64,000 nt of DNA from Micromonospora matsumotoense (GCF_900091525.1 NZ_FMCU01000011.1:151219-215218); one strand, 5' to 3'. Numbered from the stretch's first letter, positions 9,091 through 18,450 are shown. Notes: generated by a model not told the origin, from the sequence alone. A program made the numbers and translations.

Positions 9091-9355
9091 TAGTACCCCG
9101 CTTTGCCGAGGCGTCAGCCACCGCACAGCAGGGCCAGGGTCCTCCGACCGAACCGAACTCCGGTCACCGGCCAATCGGACCGCGCCCGATCCGATCCGCC
9201 GCCCGAACATCCCGGATTCCACCGCACAGCTGAGTCGCCGCCCCTTGACCGTGCCCCCGAACTCACCTGCTCGTCGTCCGGACACCGCCAGCAAACAGGC
9301 GGGCAGCCCGATCGGGCTCGTTCACCCGGGCCGAGGGCCCGCATCGGTCGTCGCC

Positions 9356-9369
9356 GTTTCACGTGAAAC
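9356..9369. promoter_or_regulatory. parS: parS site (perfect)
   Basis: Exact GTTTCACGTGAAAC palindrome, about 430 bp beyond the 3' end of parB. Confidence 0.95.
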
Positions 9370-9746
9370 GGGGAGGCGCTCCGCTCGGTCACGAGCCGGC
9401 TGATGACTGACACCGAACTTCGGGGATCGCCGGGCAGGAGACATGGGTCGCCCGAGAGGAACGAGAAACAGCATGGGCACCTGACCGCGCCGAATTGCAG
9501 ACCGCCGTCCGCCGGAGGGGCTGGCGGCCAGGGAGAGCCACGGCTCCGCAGGGCTCCGGAGGTTCCAGGGACCCGAAGGAGTCGCGCCCTCAAGGCCGCG
9601 CCAAACGGAGCCTTCTGCGGAAGGCCGGCGTCCGGGTGGGCCTGGAAACTCAGCAGGGCGTCGTTGACCGACGCAGGCGTGCTCGGCCCACCGCGCCAGG
9701 TCCTTCCACCCACGGTTGCCGGGGAGCAGCACCCCCAGCGCAGAAC

Positions 9747-9775
9747 GGCCGCGTACCCGAGTCGGGTACGCGGCC
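9747..9775 (-). terminator. Terminator hairpin after parB
   Basis: Perfect 13-bp stem (GGCCGCGTACCCG at 9747-9759 with its complement at 9763-9775) and a 3-base loop, 20 bases past the parB stop. Confidence 0.85.
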
Positions 9776-9795
9776 GGGGGAAACGGCGGGGACGG

Positions 9796-10845
9796 TCAGT
9801 CCTCGGGCTCCGGCTGACCTTCCTCGCCGACCCCGATGATGCCGACGATCCGCTCCAGGTCGTCCACCGTGGCGAACTCGATCGTGATCTTTCCCTTGCT
9901 ACGACCGATGTCCACCTTTACCCGGGTGTCGAACCGATCAGAGAGCCGGTCGGCCAGATCGGTCAATGCGGGTGCGTGCGGCTTGGAACGGCGCTTCGCC
10001 GCAGGCGTCTTCGCCGGGCCGTCGCTGAGCGCCAGGGCGACGATCTCCTCGGTGGCCCGGACCGAGAGCCCTTCGGCGACGATCCGGAGGGCCAACTGCT
10101 CCTGCGCCTCGGCCTCGTCGAGGCTGAGCAGCGCGCGGGCATGACCGGCCGACAACACACCGGCGGCCACCCGACGCTGGACCTGCGGGGGCAGATTCAG
10201 CAACCGGATCGTGTTCGAGATCTGCGGCCGGCTCCGGCCGATCCGCCGGGCCAACTCCTCGTGGGTCGCACCGAACTCCTCCAGCAGCTGCTGGTAGGCG
10301 GCGGCCTCTTCCAACGGGTTGAGGTTGGCCCGGTGGATGTTCTCCAGGAGCGCGTCGCGGAGCATCGCGTCGTCCTTGGTCTCCCGGACGATCGCGGGGA
10401 TGGTCTCCCGACCGACCGCCTGGGCGGCGCGCCAGCGCCGTTCACCCATGACGAGTTCGTACTTCTCGCTGTCCAACTGTCGGACGACGATCGGCTGAAG
10501 GAAGCCGACCTCCTGGATGGAGGTCTTCAGCTCCTCCAACGCCTCTTCGTCGAAGACGTGCCGGGGCTGCTTGGGGTTCGGCATGATCGCGTCGACGGAG
10601 ATCTCGGCGAAGCGCGCGCCGGGCACCGGGCTGAGTTGCGGTTCGTCCGGCTCCGGCGGCGCGAAGGCCACGGGAGCGGGCGGCGTGACGTCAACGGCCA
10701 CCGGATCGGAGGACGTCTCGATCGCCGGATGTGCCGGGTCGACCTCCACGGGCATGGTCGCCGTGGTCGTGCTCTCCTGCACCGGCCCGGTCGGGATCAG
10801 CGCACCGAGCCCTCTACCCAGACCGCCCCGGGGACGGTTCTTCAT
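9796..10845 (-). CDS. parB: Chromosome-partitioning protein ParB
   Basis: DNA-clamp CTPase that loads on parS and spreads to form the partition complex. The 349-residue product has an N-terminal ParA-interacting segment (KNRPRGGLGRGLGALIP), a Pro/Val-rich linker to about residue 80, the CTP-binding motifs GERRWRAAQ and ENIHRANLNPLEEA, the helix-turn-helix IGRSRPQISNTIRLLNLP that reads parS, and a C-terminal dimerisation domain ending GEEGQPEPED. It follows parA by 27 bases on the same strand. Several parS sites lie within 3 kb on both sides. Confidence 0.97.
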   Translation of the reverse strand: MKNRPRGGLGRGLGALIPTGPVQESTTTATMPVEVDPAHPAIETSSDPVAVDVTPPAPVAFAPPEPDEPQLSPVPGARFAEISVDAIMPNPKQPRHVFDEEALEELKTSIQEVGFLQPIVVRQLDSEKYELVMGERRWRAAQAVGRETIPAIVRETKDDAMLRDALLENIHRANLNPLEEAAAYQQLLEEFGATHEELARRIGRSRPQISNTIRLLNLPPQVQRRVAAGVLSAGHARALLSLDEAEAQEQLALRIVAEGLSVRATEEIVALALSDGPAKTPAAKRRSKPHAPALTDLADRLSDRFDTRVKVDIGRSKGKITIEFATVDDLERIVGIIGVGEEGQPEPED

Positions 10846-10872
10846 ACGACGCCTCCCAGCGACTCGTCCGCA

Positions 10873-12225
10873 CTACGCATTCCGGCTCACCGGCTCCTTG
10901 GCACCGCGCTCGGCGATCTCCTGGGCAGCCTCGAAGTAACTCGTGGCACCCCGCGAACCGGGATCGTAGGTCATCACGGACTGCCCGTAGCTCGGGGCCT
11001 CCGACACGCGGACGTTGCGGGGAATGACGGCCTGGAGGACCTTGTCACCGAAGTGGTTCCGGACGTCCTGTTCCACCGCGTCGGCCAGCCGGGTACGGCG
11101 GTCGTACATGGTGAGCAGGATCGTGGAGACCTCCAGCTTCGGGTTCAGGTGCTGGCGAACCAGGTTGATGTTGTTTATCAACTGGTTCAACCCCTCCAGG
11201 GCGTAGTACTCGCACTGGATCGGGATCAGCACCTCCTGCGCGGCCACCAGGGCGTTGACCGTCAGCAGGCCGAGGGAGGGCGGGCAGTCGATGAAGACGT
11301 AGTCGAAGTGCCCCGGGTACGCGTCGATGGCCCGGTTCAGCCGGGACTCCCGGGCGACCACGGAGACCAGTTCGATCTCGGCGCCGGCCAGGTCGATGGT
11401 CGCCGGCACGCACCACAGGTTGGGGATGCCCTCGACCTCCTGTGCCACCTCCGCCAGCGGCACACTGTCGATCAGGCAGTCGTAGACGTCCGGCACCCCG
11501 GTGTGGTGCGGGACGTTCAACCCGGTGGAAGCGTTGCCCTGCGGATCGAGGTCGACCACCAGCACCCGGTTACCGTGCAGGGCCAGAGCCACCGCCAGGT
11601 TCACCGTGGTCGTGGTCTTGCCCACGCCGCCCTTCTGATTGGCAACGCACATCACCCGGGTCCGCTCAGGACGGGGCATGGTCACCTCGCCACTCGGATT
11701 AAGGATCTGCACGGCGCGCATCGCCTCCATAGCCAACGGTGGGTCATCCTCTTCGCGCGTCGGAGTTTCACGTGAAACGTACGCGGCGTCCGCCGAGGCC
11801 ACGGCGACGACCCCGGGGGCGGGCCCGGGGGTGTCGAGCGTGGGCGTCGCATCGGGCACCGCGCCGGGTTGGGGCTGGGTGGGCACGGGTGGCGAATTGC
11901 CCTGCACCGGGAGCTCGAACCGAGACGGTGCCCCCGCATTCCGTCGTACTGAGGGCACCCGGCCATCCGGGGCATTGACCGGTCCGCCGTCGGGACCGGA
12001 ACGCGCACCGGGCGGAGGTACGTACGACTCGGGTGCCGGGCGTGCGGCACCCACCGCCGGCGGCTCCCGCCGTAACCCGGGATCGTGCTCCGGTGGGCGG
12101 ATCGTCGGCTGCCCGCGGGTGGCCCGGCCCTGAGGGTCGGTTTCACGTGAAACAGGGCCCGCGCCCGAGCCCGATCCCTCGGGACGGTTCACCCGTGGAT
12201 CGTCGTACCTGTCGTCGTCATGCAC
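10873..12225 (-). CDS. parA: Chromosome-partitioning ATPase ParA
   Basis: Deviant-Walker ATPase that moves ParB-parS complexes. The core starts near residue 190 with MCVANQKGGVGKTTTTVNLA (the KGGxGKT Walker A) and includes DLDPQGNAST and FIDCPPSLGLLT. The first ~185 residues are Pro/Gly/Arg rich and look disordered, much longer than in most ParA proteins. Within that extension the peptide VSRET occurs at residues 25-29 and 150-154, and each copy is encoded by a perfect parS site. The start is a GTG at 12225 with AGGG upstream; a start closer to the ATPase core cannot be excluded. Confidence 0.95.
   Translation of the reverse strand: MHDDDRYDDPRVNRPEGSGSGAGPVSRETDPQGRATRGQPTIRPPEHDPGLRREPPAVGAARPAPESYVPPPGARSGPDGGPVNAPDGRVPSVRRNAGAPSRFELPVQGNSPPVPTQPQPGAVPDATPTLDTPGPAPGVVAVASADAAYVSRETPTREEDDPPLAMEAMRAVQILNPSGEVTMPRPERTRVMCVANQKGGVGKTTTTVNLAVALALHGNRVLVVDLDPQGNASTGLNVPHHTGVPDVYDCLIDSVPLAEVAQEVEGIPNLWCVPATIDLAGAEIELVSVVARESRLNRAIDAYPGHFDYVFIDCPPSLGLLTVNALVAAQEVLIPIQCEYYALEGLNQLINNINLVRQHLNPKLEVSTILLTMYDRRTRLADAVEQDVRNHFGDKVLQAVIPRNVRVSEAPSYGQSVMTYDPGSRGATSYFEAAQEIAERGAKEPVSRNA
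11765..11778. promoter_or_regulatory. parS: parS site inside parA
   Basis: Exact GTTTCACGTGAAAC palindrome in the coding sequence, encoding VSRET at residues 150-154 of ParA. Confidence 0.95.
12140..12153. promoter_or_regulatory. parS: parS site inside the 5' end of parA
   Basis: Exact GTTTCACGTGAAAC palindrome, encoding VSRET at residues 25-29 of the long ParA extension. Confidence 0.95.
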
Positions 12226-12498
12226 CTGTCATCCCTACCCGCTCCGGATGGTCGGCCCGCACCCCGCCTCGCTTGCCCTACCCGCGCTCGCACCGCAGAG
12301 CGTACGGTCCGGCGGGGGCGATCGTGACCCGGTGCGCCCGACATCCGCCCGCCCCACACTATCGACGCGCGGTCAGCCTACGGGGGACGGGCGCGGCGGG
12401 TCCATCTTCGTTCTCCGGCGGTGCTGCGTCCGATCGGGTTGGCACCGCTCCACCGGACCTCCCGATGGAGCGGTGCGATCCGCAGCGACAGGAAAAGC

Positions 12499-13314
12499 TC
12501 AGCGGGCGCGCTTTCGGCTACCGTGCGACCGCTTCGGCGCCTTCTTGGCCCCCGGAGGTCTGACCACCCGCTCCCGCACAATCTCCACCAGGGTGGTCGG
12601 CGGGTCGAGGATGTCGGTGCCACACAGCTGCACCGTCGGCTCGCCTCCGCCCAGCTTCGCCACCGCCTCGGCGTGCTCGGTGATCTCGTCCCTCGCGGAC
12701 GACCCCTTGAGGGCGAGCAGCCGGCCGCCGCGGACCACCAGCGGCAGGCTCCAGGTGGCGAGCCGGTCCAGCGGTGCCACCGCGCGGGCGGTCACCACGT
12801 CGGCCATGAACGGGCCGACGCCGTTCGCCCCGGTGGCCGCCTCATCGGCCCGACCCCGGAACACCCGGACCGTCCTGGCCAGCCCGAGCCGCTCCACGGT
12901 CTCGACGAGGAACGAGGTACGCCGGGCCAACGGCTCGACCAGGATGACGCTCAGGTCGGGGCGGGCGATCGCCAGCACCAACCCGGGCAGCCCGGCTCCG
13001 GAGCCGACGTCGATCACGCTGGCGCCCTCGGGGATCCGCTCGGCGACGGCGGCGCAGTTGAGTAGGTGCCGGTCCCAGATCCGGGGTGCCTCGCGGGGGC
13101 CGAGGAGACCACGCAGCACACCGTCGGTGGCGAGCAGTTCGGCGTAGCCGGCGGCCAGGTCGAGCCGGTCACCGAAGAGTGCCTGTGCGGCGCCGGCCAG
13201 CTCGGCCGGGAGCGCGGCGTCCTGCGCGGAGGGGACGGGACGCTCGGGCGACGGCCCGGGCGGCGTACCACCCGGGCCGGGACCGGCATCCGTCGTGAGG
13301 TCGTCGGGCGTCAC
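12499..13314 (-). CDS. rsmG: 16S rRNA (guanine(527)-N7)-methyltransferase RsmG
   Basis: SAM-dependent enzyme that methylates G527 of 16S rRNA. The 271-residue product has the SAM-binding motif VIDVGSGAGLPGLVLAIARP, followed by VILVEPLARRTSFL and RAVAPLDRLATWSLPLV, in family order. It is extended at both ends, with a basic C-terminus. The GTG at 13314 is preferred: it follows the jag stop by 4 bases, so the genes are probably translationally linked. An alternative start at 13362 would overlap jag. Loss of RsmG in other actinomycetes gives low-level streptomycin resistance. Confidence 0.92.
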   Translation of the reverse strand: MTPDDLTTDAGPGPGGTPPGPSPERPVPSAQDAALPAELAGAAQALFGDRLDLAAGYAELLATDGVLRGLLGPREAPRIWDRHLLNCAAVAERIPEGASVIDVGSGAGLPGLVLAIARPDLSVILVEPLARRTSFLVETVERLGLARTVRVFRGRADEAATGANGVGPFMADVVTARAVAPLDRLATWSLPLVVRGGRLLALKGSSARDEITEHAEAVAKLGGGEPTVQLCGTDILDPPTTLVEIVRERVVRPPGAKKAPKRSHGSRKRAR

Positions 13315-13318
13315 CAGT

Positions 13319-13897
13319 TCAGTCCGCCGGCCGGACGACGATGCGTCGGGTCGGCTCGACACCCTCGGACTCGCTCTCCACCCCGCTCATCGCGTTCACC
13401 ACGTCGTGTACGCACTTGCGCTCGAAGGCCGACATGGGCTCCAGCCGCACCGGCTCACCGTGCTCCTTGACCTTCTCCACCGCGTTCTTGGCGACGGCGG
13501 CGAGTTCCTTGCGCCGGGTGGCCCGGTAGCCGCCCACGTCGAGCAGGAGCCGGCTCGGCGAGCCGGTCTGCCGGAACACGGCCAGTCGGGCCAACTCCTG
13601 GAGCGCCTCCAGGGTGGCACCGCGCTGGCCGACGAGGTTCTGCAACCGGGCACCGACCACCTCGACGACCGGGCGGCCGCCGGAGACCAGCTCGTCGATG
13701 TCGCCGTCGTAGTCGAGGATGTCGAGCAGTCCCTCGATGTAGTCGGCAGCGATCTCGCTCTGCGCGAACAGTTCGCCCTCGCCGGCGGGCTTCCTCTCCT
13801 TGCCGCCCTCCTCGGGCTCACCCTCACCGGTCGCGGCGGTCGGGACGGTCTCCTCGTCGAGCGAGGCGTCCGCGCTGGGGATGCTGGTGTCCGTCAC
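13319..13897 (-). CDS. jag: KH-R3H RNA-binding protein Jag/KhpB
   Basis: RNA-binding protein of 192 residues. After an acidic, probably disordered N-terminus of about 45 residues come the KH-like domain (VEVVGARLQNLVGQRGATLEALQ) and the C-terminal R3H domain with RKELAAVAKNAVEKV and ERKCVHDVVNAM. Position between yidC and rsmG is conserved. In Firmicutes the homologue works with KhpA in RNA-based control of division and envelope genes; that role is inferred here. Confidence 0.93.
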   Translation of the reverse strand: MTDTSIPSADASLDEETVPTAATGEGEPEEGGKERKPAGEGELFAQSEIAADYIEGLLDILDYDGDIDELVSGGRPVVEVVGARLQNLVGQRGATLEALQELARLAVFRQTGSPSRLLLDVGGYRATRRKELAAVAKNAVEKVKEHGEPVRLEPMSAFERKCVHDVVNAMSGVESESEGVEPTRRIVVRPAD

Positions 13898-14114
13898 GGT
13901 GTCATCTCCGTACTAGCTCGGCCGGACCGTCGGGTCCGCTGGTCTCCCGGGCGACCGGCGGGAAGGGGGCCGGTTCGGTCACGGGCACGTCTCGTAGGGG
14001 CAGTCTCGCCCGCATCCGCGCGGGGCGCGGCGGTTCCGGCCCGGCGCCGACCGTCAGGTGGCTGCGCGGTGCCGGAGAGGCCGCCGTCGGTCGTTCCGGC
14101 GGCGGCCCGGTGGC

Positions 14115-15110
14115 TCAGCCCTGGCGCTTGGCCGGGCCCTTCTTCGGGTTGGCCGGCTTGGCGCCCGGCTTCGGCCCGGCGACCTTCGGCGCGGCCGGCT
14201 TGGCCGGCACCTGCGCGACGGGCTTGTTCCGGTTGAGGAAGCCGCCGGTCTTGGCCGGCTGCACCGGGCCCCGGCCGGCGGTGGTCGTCGCCTTGTTGCC
14301 GGCGACCCCCTTGTTGGTCACCAGCGGCGGGAACTTGCGGAGCACCCACTGCTGCTGGCCGAGGGTGAACAGGTTGTTGGTGACCCAGTAGATGATCACG
14401 CCGATCGGGAAGATCGAGCCGGAGACCAGCAGGGAGAGCGGGATGCCGTAGAGCATCAGCCGCTGCACCATCCGCTGCTGCGGGTCCTCCGCCCAGCCGG
14501 TCTTGAGGATCATCTGACGGCTGGTCAGGTAGGTGGTGCCCATCATGACCAGGACCAGGATGCCGGCGATCACCTTCACGGTGGTGCCGTTGGCACCGAG
14601 GCGGGCCAACTCGTCGGCGGTGGAGCCGAACTTGCCGGCGATCGGGGCGGTGAAGATCGTGGCGCTGGAGGCGCTGTCGAACTGCTCGGTCGTCCAGCCG
14701 TAGAGGCTCCTGGCCTCCCTGGCCGGGTCGAGCCGGCGCAGCACGTGGAAGAGACCGAGGAAGACCGGGATCTGGAGGAACATCGGAAGGCAGCCCATCA
14801 GCGGGTTGGCCTTTTCCTTCCGATAAAGCTCCATCATCTCCTTCTGGAGCGTCTCCCGGTCACCCTTGTGCTTCTCCTGGAGCTCCTTGACCTTCGGCTG
14901 GAGCGCCTGCATGGCCCGCTGAGACTTGATCTGCTTGACGAAGACCGGGAAGAGGATCACCCGGACGGTGACCACCAGGAAGATGATGGCGAGAATCCAC
15001 GACCAGTTCGTGCCGAGAACCGTGCGGACCGGCACCCCGATGGCGTCCCACGCCGAGTGCCAGGTCAGCAGGATCCACGAGATCGCGTAGTAGATCCAGT
15101 CGAGACTCAA
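14115..15110 (-). CDS. yidC: Membrane protein insertase YidC (Oxa1 family)
   Basis: Polytopic inner-membrane insertase of 331 residues. It starts MSLDWIYYAISWILL, has the first Oxa1 helix around WILAIIFLVVTVRVILFPVFVK with the conserved hydrophilic-groove arginine, then a cytoplasmic coiled segment (QKEMMELYRKEKANP), the GCLPMFLQIPVFLGLFHVL helix and two further membrane segments. The tail is Lys/Pro/Gly/Ala rich and basic, as expected for ribosome contact. It follows yidD by 3 bases, and 217 bases separate it from jag. Confidence 0.95.
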   Translation of the reverse strand: MSLDWIYYAISWILLTWHSAWDAIGVPVRTVLGTNWSWILAIIFLVVTVRVILFPVFVKQIKSQRAMQALQPKVKELQEKHKGDRETLQKEMMELYRKEKANPLMGCLPMFLQIPVFLGLFHVLRRLDPAREARSLYGWTTEQFDSASSATIFTAPIAGKFGSTADELARLGANGTTVKVIAGILVLVMMGTTYLTSRQMILKTGWAEDPQQRMVQRLMLYGIPLSLLVSGSIFPIGVIIYWVTNNLFTLGQQQWVLRKFPPLVTNKGVAGNKATTTAGRGPVQPAKTGGFLNRNKPVAQVPAKPAAPKVAGPKPGAKPANPKKGPAKRQG

Positions 15111-15113
15111 TTC

Positions 15114-15401
15114 TCAGACTCCAGTCACGTCGGCGCGTCGGCGACCGCCCGGCTCCGGCACCGGGTCGTGTCCACCAGGGTGGAAAGGGTGGCAGCGCGA
15201 TAGCCGCCGGACCGTCAGGCCGGCTCCCCGGAGCGCACCGTGACGGGTGACCGCCTCCAGGGCGTAGGCACTGCACGACGGGTAGAACCGGCAGCGGGCC
15301 GGCAGTGCCGGGCTTATCCAACGACGGTACGCGATGATGGGGCCACTGAGCATCCGGGCACCCATGCTCCGGCGTGCCGACACGGCGGGTCCGCTGCTCA
15401 C
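15114..15401 (-). CDS. yidD: Membrane protein insertion efficiency factor YidD
   Basis: Small peripheral membrane protein of 95 residues that aids YidC. It carries the family signature CRFYPSCSAYALEAVTRHG with its cysteines, and RLSRCHPFHPGGHDPVP. The GTG start at 15401 overlaps the rnpA stop in a GTGA, so translation is coupled. An internal start at MLSGPIIAY would give the more usual length. Confidence 0.93.
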   Translation of the reverse strand: MSSGPAVSARRSMGARMLSGPIIAYRRWISPALPARCRFYPSCSAYALEAVTRHGALRGAGLTVRRLSRCHPFHPGGHDPVPEPGGRRRADVTGV

Positions 15402-15829
15402 CGCGACCGCCGTGCCCGGGGCGTCTGTGCGGCGGCGATCGCCGCGTCCAGGTCGCTGCCCAGTCGGGCGTACGGCGTCCCGGCCGCGGGGGGCAGGGCG
15501 CGTACCACCAGGGTGCTGCCGTCCGGCAGCGCGGCCAGCCGGTCGCGGACCAGGTGCCGCAGCCTGCGGCGGACCTTGTTGCGGACCACGGCGGGCCCGA
15601 CGGCCTTGGACACGACGAAGCCGGCGCGGCTCGATCCGGAGCTCAGCTCCGGGTCGGTGCTCCGCGCCGGCTCCGGCGAGGTTGTCCCGAGGGGTGTGGT
15701 CGCTGGAGATGTGGAGGTCGCCGGCAACGTCAGGTGGACGACGACGGCACCACGACCGACGCGTCGACCACCACGGACCGCTGCGGCGAAGTCGGTGCTA
15801 CGCCGCAGGCGCTGTGCGGCCGTCAGCAC
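15398..15829 (-). CDS. rnpA: Ribonuclease P protein component
   Basis: Basic protein subunit of RNase P, which matures tRNA 5' ends. It starts LTAAQRLRRSTDFAAAVRGG and has the signature VVRNKVRRRLRHLVRDRL. A Ser/Thr/Pro-rich insertion of about 25 residues (around SPATTPLGTTSPEPARST) separates the first strands; it lengthens the protein to 143 residues against about 120 in most bacteria. The gene lies 29 bases after rpmH. Confidence 0.94.
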   Translation of the reverse strand: MLTAAQRLRRSTDFAAAVRGGRRVGRGAVVVHLTLPATSTSPATTPLGTTSPEPARSTDPELSSGSSRAGFVVSKAVGPAVVRNKVRRRLRHLVRDRLAALPDGSTLVVRALPPAAGTPYARLGSDLDAAIAAAQTPRARRSR

Positions 15830-15858
15830 GACTGTCCACGTCCTCGGACCGGTCGGCC

Positions 15859-15996
15859 TCAGGCCGACAGGCGGTCACGGCCCTTGGCGCGGCGGGTCGA
15901 CAGGATGGCGCGGCCGGCACGGGTGCGCATGCGCAGCCGGAAGCCGTGGGTCTTCGCGCGCCGGCGGTTGTTCGGCTGGTAGGTGCGCTTGCTCAC
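15859..15996 (-). CDS. rpmH: 50S ribosomal protein L34
   Basis: 45-residue ribosomal protein starting SKRTYQPNNRRRAKTHGFR and ending ARGR-like RRAKGRDRLSA. The GTG start at 15996 follows a clear GGAGAGCC. It is the first gene of the minus-strand run rpmH-rnpA-yidD-yidC-jag-rsmG and diverges from dnaA. Confidence 0.97.
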   Translation of the reverse strand: MSKRTYQPNNRRRAKTHGFRLRMRTRAGRAILSTRRAKGRDRLSA

Positions 15997-16629
15997 GTCA
16001 GGCTCTCCGTTTTCGTACGTCCCCGGCGCGGGTTCGCCGGGGTCGTTTGATGGACCAGACCACCTCGGCGGTGGCCTCCGATCGGTGCTGCCCGGCGGCG
16101 CGAAACCTCGGCGATGCGGGGCAGCGACCACGGACAGCAAGCACCCATCACCCTAGCAGAGGGCGACAGAGCAGCCCCTCCACCCTACGCAGGGGGGCAA
16201 TGACCGTCAAACCACCCCGGGCCGGCGGTCCGCTGGCCGGCACCCCGCCGATCAGGCGTTCTCCACCCGGGTCGGGGCAGGCGTCGGGGTGGCGGCGGTT
16301 GATGGCGGCCCGCCGTCGCTGTTACCGTGCGCGTTTGCGGTCAGCTTCGATTCCGGGTTGTCGGCGGAGGGCAAGACCGGACCCGGCAGTGAATCGTTCG
16401 GCACGGTGAACCCGCTTCAACGCCCTCCCCGGCAGGGGGCAGGTCCGACCCGCGTCCGGCGGGCGGCCACAATCGGTCGGTACACACAGGCTGTGGATAA
16501 CTTGTGGACGCCGGCCGGTCAGCCGTCCGGTGGGTGAGTGGCACCACCCGCGCGTACGCGGTGGCGGGCCCGGCACAACCGCTGGACCACAGCGGCGGTC
16601 GGGAGCAGAGGCGAGGGGGTGGCACGACG
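15997..16629. promoter_or_regulatory. Divergent rpmH/dnaA control region
   Basis: 633 bases without a credible gene. Near the dnaA side are TGTGGATAA (16492-16500) and, 1 base later, TTGTGGACG (16502-16510), two DnaA-box-like elements in tandem, suggesting DnaA represses its own gene. GAGGGGG at about 16613-16619 serves as the dnaA ribosome binding site. Confidence 0.7.
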
Positions 16630-18423
16630 GTGGCCGGAACAATCGACCTTGCCGCGGTGTGGACCGCGGCGACGGACGAACTCGCCGACGAGATCATCTC
16701 CGCCCAGCAGCGTGCCTACCTCCGACTGACCCGTTTGCGGGCGATCGTCGAGGACACCGCGCTGCTCTCCGTGCCGGACGCCTTCACCCGGGACGTCATC
16801 GAGTCACGGCTGCGACCGGCCATCACCGAGGCGCTCACCCGCCGGCTGGGCCGACCGATACAGGTCGCGGTCACCGTGCGGATCGCCGACGACGCCGCCG
16901 GCCGGCCGGCCGGCACCCTCTACCGCAGCGGACCGGAATCCGCCCCGGTGGAGACCGGCCCGGCCGTGGATGACTATCCCGGATTCCGGCCGCCGGTCTA
17001 CGACGAGCCGCAGCCGTCGTACCAGCGCGATGCCGGGCCACCGCCGGAGCAGCCCGGGGAGCGGCCGCCACCGGAGCACGACGGACACCGTCCCGCCAGG
17101 GTCCCGGCCAGCCGGGACGGCGGTCAGGACACCCTGTTCGGTGCCGGCTTCGCCGAACCGACACGGATGGACCACCCCGCCCCCGAACGGCGCGGGTTCG
17201 AGGAACGCCACCGCCCCGAGCCGGACACCGATCCGCGCGGCTACGAGCCCGCGTACCGGGACCAGGGTCGGCCGCCGCGCGACCAGCAGGGTCCGCGCGG
17301 CCTGGCCCGCGACGGCGCCACCGACAGCGGGCCCGGTCGGGCCGGTGCCGACCATCGACCCGGTGGCGGTGACCGACGCGGTACGGAGGGCAGCGGCAAC
17401 CGCCTCAACCCGAAGTACATGTTCGAGACGTTCGTCATCGGCTCGTCCAACCGGTTCGCCCACGCGGCGAGCGTCGCGGTGGCCGAGTCGCCGGCCAAGG
17501 CGTACAACCCGCTGTTCATCTACGGCAGCTCGGGGCTGGGCAAGACGCACCTGTTGCACGCGATCGGGCACTACGCCCAGACGCTCGGCAACGCCCGCTC
17601 GGTCCGGTACGTCTCGACCGAGGAGTTCACCAACGACTTCATCAACTCCCTGCGGGACGACAAGACCAGCGCGTTCCAGCGTCGCTACCGCGACGTCGAT
17701 ATCCTGCTGATCGACGACATCCAGTTCCTGGAGAACCGCGAGCGGACCCAGGAGGAGTTCTTCCACACCTTCAACACCCTGCACAACGCCAACAAGCAGA
17801 TCGTGATCACGTCCGACCGCTCGCCGAAGCAACTGGCGACGTTGGAGGACCGGCTGCGGACCCGGTTCGAGTGGGGACTGCTCGCCGACATCCAGCCGCC
17901 CGACCTGGAGACCCGGATCGCGATCCTCCAGAAGAAGGCCGCCCAGGAGCGGCTCTACGCCCCGCCGGACGTGCTGGAGTTCATCGCCTCCCGGGTGTCG
18001 AACTCGATCCGGGAACTGGAGGGGGCACTGATCCGGGTCACCGCGTTCGCCAGCCTCACCCGGTCCACCGTCGAGCTGTCGCTGGCCGAGGAGGTGCTGC
18101 GGGACTTCATCCCCGACGGCGCCGGCCCGGAGATCACCGCCGACCAGATCATGGTCTCCACCTCGGAGTACTTCGGGGTGAGCCTGGAGGACCTGCGCGG
18201 GCACTCGCGCTCCCGGGTGCTGGTCAACGCCCGCCAGGTGGCCATGTACCTGTGTCGGGAGCTGACCGACCTGTCGCTGCCCCGGATCGGGCAGGCGTTC
18301 GGCGGCCGGGACCACACCACGGTGATGCACGCCGACCGGAAGATCCGGCAGCAGATGGCGGAGCGGCGCTCGCTCTACAACCAGATCGCCGAGTTGACCA
18401 ACCGGATCAAGCAGAACACCTGA
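16630..18423 (+). CDS. dnaA: Chromosomal replication initiator DnaA
   Basis: ATP-dependent origin-unwinding protein, 597 residues. Domain I spans about 1-95. A long Pro/Arg/Gly-rich linker (domain II) reaches about residue 255, as in other high-GC actinobacteria. The AAA+ domain begins at LNPKYMFETFVIGSSNRFAH, with Walker A GSSGLGKT at about 299-306 and Walker B LLIDDIQF near 360. Domain IV ends with the box-reading signature FGGRDHTTVMHADRKIR. The GTG at 16630 is chosen because GAGGGGG lies upstream and the protein then starts VAGTIDLAAVW; the frame is open back to 16504. Confidence 0.97.
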   Translation: MAGTIDLAAVWTAATDELADEIISAQQRAYLRLTRLRAIVEDTALLSVPDAFTRDVIESRLRPAITEALTRRLGRPIQVAVTVRIADDAAGRPAGTLYRSGPESAPVETGPAVDDYPGFRPPVYDEPQPSYQRDAGPPPEQPGERPPPEHDGHRPARVPASRDGGQDTLFGAGFAEPTRMDHPAPERRGFEERHRPEPDTDPRGYEPAYRDQGRPPRDQQGPRGLARDGATDSGPGRAGADHRPGGGDRRGTEGSGNRLNPKYMFETFVIGSSNRFAHAASVAVAESPAKAYNPLFIYGSSGLGKTHLLHAIGHYAQTLGNARSVRYVSTEEFTNDFINSLRDDKTSAFQRRYRDVDILLIDDIQFLENRERTQEEFFHTFNTLHNANKQIVITSDRSPKQLATLEDRLRTRFEWGLLADIQPPDLETRIAILQKKAAQERLYAPPDVLEFIASRVSNSIRELEGALIRVTAFASLTRSTVELSLAEEVLRDFIPDGAGPEITADQIMVSTSEYFGVSLEDLRGHSRSRVLVNARQVAMYLCRELTDLSLPRIGQAFGGRDHTTVMHADRKIRQQMAERRSLYNQIAELTNRIKQNT

Positions 18424-18450
18424 GACGTACGCCACTCCCACCGCTTCATC

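Larger units (their letters stand above)
7445..9746. other. Gene-poor intergenic region carrying the parS cluster
   Basis: About 2.3 kb between the HIT-like gene and parB. Frames open here give Arg/Pro/Ser-rich products without family features or good ribosome binding sites, so no gene is called. The stretch contains five parS or near-parS sites, DnaA-box-like sequences at 7563-7705 and a 26-bp minisatellite at 8977-9090. It may be a centromere-like region, possibly with decayed coding sequence. Confidence 0.6.

Noticed and set aside
8755..9294. Minus-strand frame with CGTAQRGTTAARR-type repeats
   Set aside because: The repeats are the translation of the 26-bp minisatellite.
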